Source of the DNA: a virus
Virus record (IMG/VR): IMGVR_UViG_3300005663_003086
Coordinates: 1-35,946 of that record
Length of the DNA stretch: 35,946 nt
Reading direction: 5' to 3' (one strand)
Shown here: positions 30,613 through 35,946 of the stretch, piece after piece
How positions within the stretch are numbered: position 1 is the stretch's first letter
How the letters are laid out: each line of letters starts with the position of its first letter
Notes under the pieces: generated by a model
The model's input: only the letters and a program-made list of their open reading frames with translations
The model's database searches: none
What the model was told of the DNA's origin: nothing
Position numbers and translations under genes: made by a program

Positions 30613-31146
30613 ATGCAATCTCTCATGCAATCGCTGACGTTTGCCCAGTGGCTCGATCTGGCGGTGCTGCTGGTAACCGGCCTACTGGTCCTGTTTGGGT
30701 TCTGGCTGATGGCCGGGGCCCAGCAGGACGACTCGCAGCCAGACTTGCACTACCTGGCAGAGATAGATGATTTCCGGGGTAATGCGGCGGTCGAGCACTG
30801 GGCCAACGTGTTTGTGCTCAACAACGTACCCAGGCGCTTCGGCCTGAGTTTTGCGCAGTTCATGACCAACCCGCGCGGCTACCTGCAGGTGCTGTTCTTC
30901 TATCCCGCCAAGGATGTACCAGAAGTGCGGCCGCTGCTGCCGGCACAGGTCGTGGTGTATGAGCGGCTGCTGCGCGAGGAGCTGGAGGCGGAGGAGCTGC
31001 AGCAGCTGCAGGACAGAGAACTCGCTGCCCTGGAGAGCCGGTACCAGACGATCAGCAACAGCGGTGGCCGCATCACCAGCTCCATGGCCACCCGCAAGCA
31101 GCCTCGCAAGTGGCAGACACGCGGCACCCACCTGAAACACGCCTGA
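30613..31146 (+). CDS. Early membrane-anchored protein
   Basis: A 177-residue protein beginning two bases after the ATPase stop. One strong membrane helix (about 13-35, 'LDLAVLLVTGLLVLFGFWLMAG') is followed by a cytoplasmic-type region with an aromatic motif ('GYLQVLFFYPAKDVPEVRP', about 88-107), then a Glu/Leu/Gln coiled coil (115-145) and a basic tail. A second ATG four codons in could also be used. Function unknown. Membrane proteins in the early region of Mu-like phages sometimes tie replication or host-takeover factors to the membrane. Confidence 0.6.
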   Translation: MQSLMQSLTFAQWLDLAVLLVTGLLVLFGFWLMAGAQQDDSQPDLHYLAEIDDFRGNAAVEHWANVFVLNNVPRRFGLSFAQFMTNPRGYLQVLFFYPAKDVPEVRPLLPAQVVVYERLLREELEAEELQQLQDRELAALESRYQTISNSGGRITSSMATRKQPRKWQTRGTHLKHA

Positions 31147-31173
31147 CCCCATTTTCTACTGAGGAGCATGACC

Positions 31174-31788
31174 ATGCAAAACGCTATTCCCGAAGGCTAC
31201 CGCAAAAATGCGCGCGGCGACCTGGTCAAAGAGTCTGGCATCAAACCGATAGACCTGGCGCGCGATGAGTTGACCATGGAGATCGTTGCCAAGGCCAGAA
31301 ATGTCAGTCAACTGCTGAGCACCGTGAAGGCGTCGATCTACGGCGACATCGAAGCATTCGTCGAGATGTCAGCCGAGCAGTACGGGGTCTCCCTGGGCGG
31401 CAAAAAAGGCAATCTGACGCTGCTCTCGTTCGACGGCCGCTACAAAGTGCTACGCGCCAACGCTGACAATATCGTTTTCGATGAGCGTCTTTACGCCGCC
31501 AAGGAACTGATTGACGAGTGTCTGCGCGACTGGAGCAAGGACGCCCACCCAGGCCTGATGATGATGGTCAACGATGCTTTCCGCGCTGATCGCAATGGCG
31601 AACTTCGCACTGCTCGAGTGCTTGCCCTGCGCCGGCACAACATCGATGACCCACGCTGGAACCGGGCCATGGATGCGATCAGTGATGCCCTGCAGGTGGT
31701 CGGCTCGAAGAGTTACATTCGCGTCTATGAGCGGGTCGGTGAGACTGATCAGTACAAGCTGATCCCACTTGATATTGCGGGGGCTTGA
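31174..31788 (+). CDS. DUF3164 family protein
   Basis: A 204-residue protein of the DUF3164 family, common after the transposition genes in Mu-like phages. The second ATG of an ATGACCATG pair (31174) is chosen because GAGGAG lies seven bases upstream. The family pattern is visible: 'YRKNARGDLVKESGIKPID' near the start, 'KKGNLTLLSFDGRYKVLRANADNIVFDERL', and 'LIDECLRDWSKDAHPGLMMMVNDAFRADRNGELRTARVLALRR'. No catalytic residues are known. Probably soluble, acting during the early or replication phase. Confidence 0.82.
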   Translation: MQNAIPEGYRKNARGDLVKESGIKPIDLARDELTMEIVAKARNVSQLLSTVKASIYGDIEAFVEMSAEQYGVSLGGKKGNLTLLSFDGRYKVLRANADNIVFDERLYAAKELIDECLRDWSKDAHPGLMMMVNDAFRADRNGELRTARVLALRRHNIDDPRWNRAMDAISDALQVVGSKSYIRVYERVGETDQYKLIPLDIAGA

Positions 31789-31790
31789 GC

Positions 31791-32426
31791 ATGCCAGCGA
31801 GCAAAGATATGAATCGTCCTTTACTACCTGTCATCGGACTGCGGCTTGGTTATGAGCGGGATAGGCTCGGGCTCACGCAGGTTCAGCTTGCTGAAGTTGC
31901 AGGAGTGAAGATTCGAGCACAGCAAAACTACGAAGGTGGTAAACGCGCTCCTAACGCGGAATACATTCTCAGGCTACACGAGGCGGGTGTCGACATTCTT
32001 TTCGTACTGACGGGAAAGCGCACGCCCAAGGCCGCACCGGAGCTGCCACGGCTGCACTCGCACGACAAAACTATAAGCGCTACGACAGCAGAAGCGATTC
32101 TGAAGCTGATTATCCCAGGAAAGCAGAAAGATGCCGACTGGTACCCAGGCACCGACATGCCGTTCGTCGTGTCCAACGTGGGCAACGCCCAGGACGGACT
32201 CAACATGGTGGTGTTTGTGTGCATCGACGCCTCGCTGCCAGAGCACGTTGTTGCCCGACCAGTGTTCCTGGAAGTGGCGAATGTCCAGCCTCCGGTCATG
32301 CTGCCTCGCAGCCGCTTCCGGTTCTCACCAGGTGATGCCGCTGTGGCGGCTATGGGTCTCAAGGATGCGGTCACCCGGGTAATCAAACTGCGCAACCAGC
32401 AGCAATCAACGTCACTGGACGCGTAG
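31791..32426 (+). CDS. Second XRE-type regulator in the early operon
   Basis: A 211-residue protein whose ATG (31791) overlaps nothing but lies two bases after the DUF3164 stop, with a GGGGG run seven bases upstream. Residues about 15-65 are an XRE helix-turn-helix with 'YEGGKRAPNAEYILRLHEAGVDILFVLTG', closely parallel in layout to the repressor's 'YELGNGSPSADYLARIARLGADVQYIVTG'. The C-terminal 110 residues look like a dimer or sensor domain but differ from the repressor. It may compete with the repressor for the operator, or turn early genes off later. Direct pairing with the operator is not tested here. Confidence 0.72.
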   Translation: MPASKDMNRPLLPVIGLRLGYERDRLGLTQVQLAEVAGVKIRAQQNYEGGKRAPNAEYILRLHEAGVDILFVLTGKRTPKAAPELPRLHSHDKTISATTAEAILKLIIPGKQKDADWYPGTDMPFVVSNVGNAQDGLNMVVFVCIDASLPEHVVARPVFLEVANVQPPVMLPRSRFRFSPGDAAVAAMGLKDAVTRVIKLRNQQQSTSLDA

Positions 32427-32445
32427 CGTCCCCAGGAGAGAGATC

Positions 32446-32661
32446 ATGAGTGGCATTTCAACATGTGATAAGCAGGCGATCCTCGTTTCAAGATCGAACG
32501 GCATTTGTCTGTTTACTTACCCCAACTCTCGCGAGCTGGCGGACGGTGCGATCAATCGCGCCTGGTCGGAAATGACCGACGCAGAGTGTGCGGCCTGGCT
32601 GCGGGCACGGGCTGATGAAGTCGAGGCCGAGACAGCGACTGAAGAGGTGACCCATGGATAA
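32446..32661 (+). CDS. Small acidic early protein
   Basis: A 71-residue protein with AGGAGAGAG before its ATG. Residues 1-30 are beta-like with 'DKQAILVSRSNGICLFTYPN'; the rest is an acidic helix ('EMTDAECAAWLRARADEVEAETATEE'). Not recognised. It ends overlapping the ATG of the next small membrane protein by eight bases, so the two are probably co-translated. Confidence 0.6.
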   Translation: MSGISTCDKQAILVSRSNGICLFTYPNSRELADGAINRAWSEMTDAECAAWLRARADEVEAETATEEVTHG

Positions 32662-32800
32662 CGCAGACCAGCTGGGCAAACAGATCCTCAAGGCCGTCGC
32701 CTACCTCATTTTCGTGTTCCCGTTTGTCTGGGTATGGCGAAAGCTGACTGGATCCAAGGCCGGTACCGAGCGGCCGGACGACGATCAGGGGGAATCATGA
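32654..32800 (+). CDS. Small membrane protein (48 residues)
   Basis: A short frame with AGAGG six bases upstream of its ATG at 32654. Residues about 12-29 form a single membrane helix rich in aromatics ('ILKAVAYLIFVFPFVWVW'), and the C-terminus is charged and flexible. Its stop overlaps the next gene's ATG (ATGA). Not recognised; small single-span proteins in early phage operons may regulate lysis timing or the host membrane. Confidence 0.6.
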   Translation: MDNADQLGKQILKAVAYLIFVFPFVWVWRKLTGSKAGTERPDDDQGES

Positions 32801-33126
32801 GCATCGCCCAGGAAATAGCGCTCAAAAATCGTCGCCACGTGGGCTCACCTGGTGTTTCAGCATACGACATCGATGCGTTGGTTTCGGATGCGCGCGATCA
32901 ATGCATCGGCGAGTGGCACTACGATGACGTCGGTGTCAGCGACTACAGCTTCATTGATGGTAGCACCCTGCAGATCTTCCACGTGGTGGTTACCGCCAGC
33001 GATGAATCGGATCCTCAGGGCCCAGCCGAGGAACTGATCGGCATTCAATCTGCACCCAAGAAAGCCATCGGCCGGGTTGGTCTGCTCAAGTCACTCACCA
33101 ATCTCATCAGAGGTGCCCGCGCATGA
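32797..33126 (+). CDS. Small early protein of unknown function
   Basis: A 109-residue protein; the ATG at 32797 has AGGGGGA close upstream, and the 21 in-frame codons before it belong to the membrane-protein region in another frame. Predicted mixed alpha/beta, with a Trp/Tyr/Asp-rich centre ('GEWHYDDVGVSDYSFIDG'), strands ('LQIFHVVVTASDES') and a basic C-terminus. No known domain is seen. Stop overlaps the next start (ATGA). Confidence 0.6.
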   Translation: MSIAQEIALKNRRHVGSPGVSAYDIDALVSDARDQCIGEWHYDDVGVSDYSFIDGSTLQIFHVVVTASDESDPQGPAEELIGIQSAPKKAIGRVGLLKSLTNLIRGARA

Positions 33127-33401
33127 GGATCTGCGTCAAAGACAGCAACGGCACCTACAACGCCAAGGTCGACGGCACAGACATCAAAGCCAGCTGCACG
33201 GCCAGCCCTGCGCAGGCAGCAGCACGAGCCGCCTGCAAGGCATTCAACCTGGCACATGATGAGGTGGAAGTCGCCATTTCAGGCGGCGATCGTGAGCTGA
33301 CCTGGTATACAGCAAAACCGACAGGTACCGGTGCCAGGGCTCGGGCAAACATGAGCTTTGAGGAGCTTTTTGACGAGGTGATCTGTGGCAAATCCGCGTA
33401 G
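33123..33401 (+). CDS. Small early protein of unknown function
   Basis: A 92-residue protein starting within the previous stop (ATGA). The N-terminal 45 residues include strand-like 'MRICVKDSNGTYNAKVDG' and a Cys/Ala-rich helix ('CTASPAQAAARAACKAFNLA', three Cys counting Cys4). The C-terminal part is acidic. No known family is recognised. It overlaps the GemA gene start by 17 bases. Confidence 0.6.
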   Translation: MRICVKDSNGTYNAKVDGTDIKASCTASPAQAAARAACKAFNLAHDEVEVAISGGDRELTWYTAKPTGTGARARANMSFEELFDEVICGKSA

Positions 33402-33882
33402 CGACATCGCCATGATCAAGGTTGCCATCAAGCAGCTGGGCATCGCTGACGATGATGGCAACGAGGCTGCTGGCGTGCTGAGCACATACCGCCAGATGCT
33501 GATGTCAGTCACCGGCAAAACCAGCGTCAGCGCCGATGCGATGACCGACCGTGAGCGCGCCAAGGTGCTGCGCCACCTGCGACAGCAGGGCTTCGTACCC
33601 AAGAGCACGAAGAAGCGGCCACGGCGCGTTGAGCGGGCACCAGGCATGCTATCCCAGGGAGAGCTGGGACTGATACATGTCCTGTGGCGTGCCCTGGAAG
33701 ACGCCGGCGAGATCAAGAGCCCAGGCAAAGAATCGTTGTGCGCCTGGGTGGAAAACTTTACCACTCAATTCAATAGTGGTAGAGGATACAGCGCACCTGA
33801 GTTCCTGCCGCAGTATGCGGCCGGAAAGGTGATAGAGCAGCTCAAGCAGTGGTGCCGACGCTGCCACATTGAATGGGAATAA
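33385..33882 (+). CDS. gemA: GemA / DUF1018 regulatory protein (Mu gp16-like)
   Basis: A 165-residue protein of the GemA (DUF1018) family. The start is GTG at 33385, with an AGG-type site about six bases upstream. The N-terminal half has the family pattern: 'DIAMIKVAIKQLGIADDDGNEAAGVLSTYRQMLMSVTGKTSVSADAMTDRERAKVLRHLRQQGF'. A basic hinge (KKRPRR, about 76-81) leads to a C-terminal helical part with 'ELGLIHVLWRALEDAGEI' and 'SLCAWVENFT'. In Mu GemA modulates host gene expression and DNA topology. It sits just before Mor, as in Mu. Confidence 0.85.
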   Translation: MANPRSDIAMIKVAIKQLGIADDDGNEAAGVLSTYRQMLMSVTGKTSVSADAMTDRERAKVLRHLRQQGFVPKSTKKRPRRVERAPGMLSQGELGLIHVLWRALEDAGEIKSPGKESLCAWVENFTTQFNSGRGYSAPEFLPQYAAGKVIEQLKQWCRRCHIEWE

Positions 33883-33896
33883 TGGAGAGTTCCGCG

Positions 33897-34247
33897 ATGT
33901 CAGTTCCTGAGATCCAACAGGATGACGACATACTGATCGACTTACATCAGATCGCCGCGAGGCTGATCTGCAGCGACGGCGTGCCGGCCGAGCGTGCAGA
34001 CGAGCTGGCCGGCCGCATCGCCCAGGAGATCCGATCGGCTTGGGGTGGGCAACAGATATACATCAAGAAAACCGACCTGGTGGAGCTGTCAGCCAGGAAT
34101 CTGGATATCTACAACGAGTTCAATGGTACCAACCACCACCAGCTGGCCAAAAAGCACGGCCTGGCTGTGCCTGTCATCTACCGCATCATCAAATCCGTGA
34201 AGCAGCAGGAGCGCGACAAGCGCCAGCACAAGCTTTTTCAGGAATGA
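33897..34247 (+). CDS. mor: Mor/C-type late transcription activator
   Basis: A 116-residue protein at the end of the early operon. The ATG at 33897 is preferred: GGAGAG lies seven bases upstream. Family pattern: an N-terminal dimer part ending in 'RSAWGGQQIYIKKTD' (about 47-60), then a helix-turn-helix 'FNGTNHHQLAKKHGLAVPVIYRIIK' (about 75-99). In Mu, Mor binds a dyad centred at -43.5 and starts middle transcription. Here two identical dyads at that spacing lie before both late operons, and no second Mor/C gene is seen, so this protein probably does the jobs of both Mor and C. Confidence 0.88.
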   Translation: MSVPEIQQDDDILIDLHQIAARLICSDGVPAERADELAGRIAQEIRSAWGGQQIYIKKTDLVELSARNLDIYNEFNGTNHHQLAKKHGLAVPVIYRIIKSVKQQERDKRQHKLFQE

Positions 34248-34260
34248 ATTGACCGAGACA

Positions 34261-35190
34261 TCAGGAGTCGAGCTGGTTAGTCGTCAGCGAGAGCCTCCTT
34301 ACCTGGCTTAGATGTTTACGGTATAAGGCATCATCATCACCATCCAGCACCAGTGATATTTGCTCTAAGTTGCCAGGGCTCAAAAATCGCATGCCTATAG
34401 CCACAATACCCTCAGCGCGCTCTATCTTCCTTTCAAAACCTTGACACCATTCTGACCAATCCCGCAGACTACGGTGCTCCATGGTATCGATATCCAACTC
34501 AAGCAGTTCACGAAATTTGGCCTGAAGGTCGAGCACGAGCAGGTCCCGCAGATCGTTCTTTGAGTATAGAATTTCAATACCGGAGAGGGCCCCAACAACC
34601 TCTTCGACAATATGCTCTTCGCTTGCTTTTCCAGCTCCCATCACCGAGGCCGTATCTCTTTCTTCCATGGTTGCCTGTCTGACACGAATGAGCTCGTGCC
34701 TCTGATCACGTACCATTTTGGACAACAATTTCGCCACAGCATTTGGGCACCCTTTGCTCGGCGTGATCAGCGCCTGTACATTGCGATAGACCGCTGATCC
34801 TCCCTCATTTAGAACTTTGTCTAGCGACTCGCTATGGCGCTCTTCTTGCGAGAGGAATGATCCAACAATCTCCCTGTTGAGTTGAGCAGTCCTATCCCTT
34901 TCAAACACCTTGGTAAGCTGGTCGAACTCCACACCGAAATTGATTTTCCCACAGACAGTGCCAATGTTTGTCACAAGTCCCGTCTGAGTCGATACGACGT
35001 AACCTTTGTTGTGTGGCGTATGGCAATGGGATAGGCCGCAATGCTGCTTACTTGCAAAGACATACCTACCAATTATGGCCTCCAGAGCGTTATCTGTTGC
35101 ATTCAGATTGTCAGTAAAGCCTGGTAAGGACTCAATTTCGTCCCACGACTCTACTTCTACAAACCCTCGTTCTGTACTTATCGTGATCAT
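34261..35190 (-). CDS. Unrecognised accessory protein with Cys/His cluster
   Basis: A 309-residue protein read leftward toward Mor. The ATG at 35190 has AGAGG seven bases upstream. Seen: an N-terminal acidic segment, then a cluster of possible metal ligands at 51-80 (Cys51, Cys56, His57, His60, Cys80) in 'CGLSHCHTPHNKGYVV' and 'TNIGTVCGKINFG', suggesting a small zinc-binding domain. From about 90 onward it is helical and charged, like a coiled-coil or helical bundle, without ATPase or nuclease motifs visible. Not a standard Mu-like gene; it faces the early operon at its 3' end and is probably accessory cargo. Function unknown. Confidence 0.6.
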   Translation of the reverse strand: MITISTERGFVEVESWDEIESLPGFTDNLNATDNALEAIIGRYVFASKQHCGLSHCHTPHNKGYVVSTQTGLVTNIGTVCGKINFGVEFDQLTKVFERDRTAQLNREIVGSFLSQEERHSESLDKVLNEGGSAVYRNVQALITPSKGCPNAVAKLLSKMVRDQRHELIRVRQATMEERDTASVMGAGKASEEHIVEEVVGALSGIEILYSKNDLRDLLVLDLQAKFRELLELDIDTMEHRSLRDWSEWCQGFERKIERAEGIVAIGMRFLSPGNLEQISLVLDGDDDALYRKHLSQVRRLSLTTNQLDS

Positions 35191-35193
35191 CAA

Positions 35194-35451
35194 ATTACCT
35201 CTGTGAGCTGGCTAGCGTTAAGGAAGTGAAATGATGATAGCACCCGTTTAAAAAGGTCGCTGACGAACTTAGAAAATTTAGGTCAAAAAATACCCGGCCG
35301 GAGCCGGGTCAATGCTACAGCGTGCTTCCTGCTGGCGAATTTTGCGCTTTCTCTAAGTTTTATAGCAGCTGTGTGCACTTTTTTCTGAACTTTACTTTAC
35401 GGTCCAATTGGTATGTAGTGCAGACCACATACCACAGTTTGGAGAGAGACG
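35194..35451. promoter_or_regulatory. Divergent control region of the accessory pair, with inverted repeat
   Basis: The 261-base gap between the divergent accessory genes. It contains an inverted repeat TGGTATGT (35409-35416), 10 bases, ACATACCA (35427-35434), about 18-25 bases before the rightward start codon: a likely operator. A possible rightward -10 (TATGTA, 35412-35417) lies inside it. A leftward TATAAA (35364-35359) stands about 75 bases before the orphan terminator at 35309-35285. No phage-end repeats could be recognised here. Confidence 0.5.
35292..35309 (-). terminator. Strong leftward intrinsic terminator without an obvious gene
   Basis: Perfect 7-base arms (ACCCGGC and GCCGGGT) with a 4-base loop. 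Read leftward it is followed by ATTTTTT, a proper U-tract, so it should stop leftward transcription. But no leftward gene lies upstream of it within the window (the next gene to the right is rightward). It could end a small leftward RNA or be a relic of a replaced gene; it may also shield the 309-residue gene from read-through. Confidence 0.7.
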
Positions 35452-35946
35452 ATGGCACGAAATATCCACGATATGGACGAAGATCTAAGTCGCTGGCAGG
35501 ACAGCTACGCCGGACTCAGAATGGTGTTTCTAACCATTCCCGATACAATCTTAAAAGTGATCCAAAGTGGTAAGAGCAAGATTTCACAGGGTCACGCTTG
35601 TGCTTTCAGCGCTGCCGAAGTCACCCCGCAGCCGGAACGCGACGAGTTTAGGTTTCAATTCTTGTCCTGGCACTACTATTTTCAGTTTACCAGCGTTGTT
35701 AAGGCCGTCTCAGATGGATATAGCCTTGTCGGTAAAGTGACTGTGATGAAGAAATCCGTCCAGGCCACTGAAGATGAAGTAGGTGTCGATGTCGATGAAT
35801 TCTATATCGACTCTCAAGGAGGCACTGTTGGCTGGAATGCCGGAAACCGTGACCTCACTGACAATTTCGGCGTTGAGGTGTTTCTTGTGGAGCTGCTACA
35901 TAAAGAACTTGTCGCTGGCGCAAGAGCCGCAGAGGCCAACGCCTAG
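35452..35946 (+). CDS. Unrecognised accessory protein under a palindromic operator
   Basis: A 164-residue protein ending at the last base of the window. GGAGAGAG lies four bases before the ATG. The sequence is mixed alpha/beta, with a hydrophobic Phe/Tyr/Trp-rich centre ('FRFQFLSWHYYFQFTSVVKAVSDGYS', in short blocks, about 66-90), Val-rich strands ('VGVDVDEFYID'), and a helical acidic end ('VEVFLVELLHKELVAGARAAEANA'). No signal peptide or membrane helix. Not recognised. An inverted repeat just upstream suggests regulated expression. Either phage cargo or the first host gene beyond the phage end; the sequence cannot decide. Confidence 0.55.
   Translation: MARNIHDMDEDLSRWQDSYAGLRMVFLTIPDTILKVIQSGKSKISQGHACAFSAAEVTPQPERDEFRFQFLSWHYYFQFTSVVKAVSDGYSLVGKVTVMKKSVQATEDEVGVDVDEFYIDSQGGTVGWNAGNRDLTDNFGVEVFLVELLHKELVAGARAAEANA

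Noticed and set aside
13247-31176. ATGACCATG double starts at 31168 (+), 19960 (-) and 13253 (-)
   Set aside because: Striking at first, but nine bases can recur by chance and through similar start contexts; in each case only the second ATG has good ribosome-site spacing.
35194-35451. Search for a Mu-like phage end and target duplication near the right side
   Set aside because: No repeated end-type sequence or matching partner near position 1 was seen; the window starts and stops at stop codons, so ends are probably outside.
1-35946. tRNA genes, CRISPR arrays and insertion sequences
   Set aside because: No cloverleaf, no regular spaced repeats and no second transposase with terminal repeats were recognised on reading.

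Overview
The window holds a nearly complete transposable (Mu-type) phage or prophage. The signature genes are a DDE transposase (590 codons), a MuB-like AAA+ ATPase, a GemA/DUF1018 protein, a Mor/C-type activator, a Mu gp27-like small terminase and a Mu F-like head protein. The tail genes are those of a long-tailed siphovirus: tail tube, frameshifted tail chaperone, 1730-residue tape measure, and no sheath or contractile baseplate. The host is probably a gammaproteobacterium, judged only from gene content and the moderately high GC; no host gene can be recognised with confidence.

Layout. Leftward (minus strand), 23.9 kb down to 1: first a lysis-packaging operon (GH108 endolysin, 3-TM holin, membrane coiled-coil protein, winged-helix protein, small and large terminase, portal, Mu F-like protein), then a head-tail operon (Ala-rich protein, protease/scaffold/capsid fusion, head completion, tail terminator, tail tube, chaperone pair, tape measure, distal tail proteins, fibre, and a last protein that may be a fibre chaperone). 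Each operon begins with an identical 22-bp motif placed the same distance from a -10 element, as expected for promoters activated by a Mor/C protein. Around 24.0-25.0 kb is the lysogeny switch: an XRE repressor and a glycine-rich membrane protein read leftward, and a Ner-like regulator reads rightward, separated by a 30-bp operator with perfect 13-bp arms. Rightward, 25.0-34.2 kb, lies the early operon: small regulators, DUF3102-like protein, transposase, ATPase, DUF3164 protein, a second XRE protein, several small proteins, GemA and finally Mor.

The genes fit a simple programme. The repressor holds the shared operator in the lysogen. On induction the early operon makes the transposition machinery, and its last gene makes Mor. 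Mor then switches on both late promoters. No separate C activator is visible, so the Mu cascade (Mor, then C, then late genes) seems shortened to one step. The divergent early and late halves with regulators between them recall BcepMu-type phages more than Mu, while the tail is siphoviral; the genome looks mosaic.

The right end (34.26-35.95 kb) carries two unrecognised divergent genes separated by 261 bp. That gap holds an 8-bp-arm inverted repeat and an orphan leftward terminator. This looks like an accessory cargo module and is the least explained part of the window. Both window ends coincide with stop codons, so the phage termini and target duplication cannot be seen.
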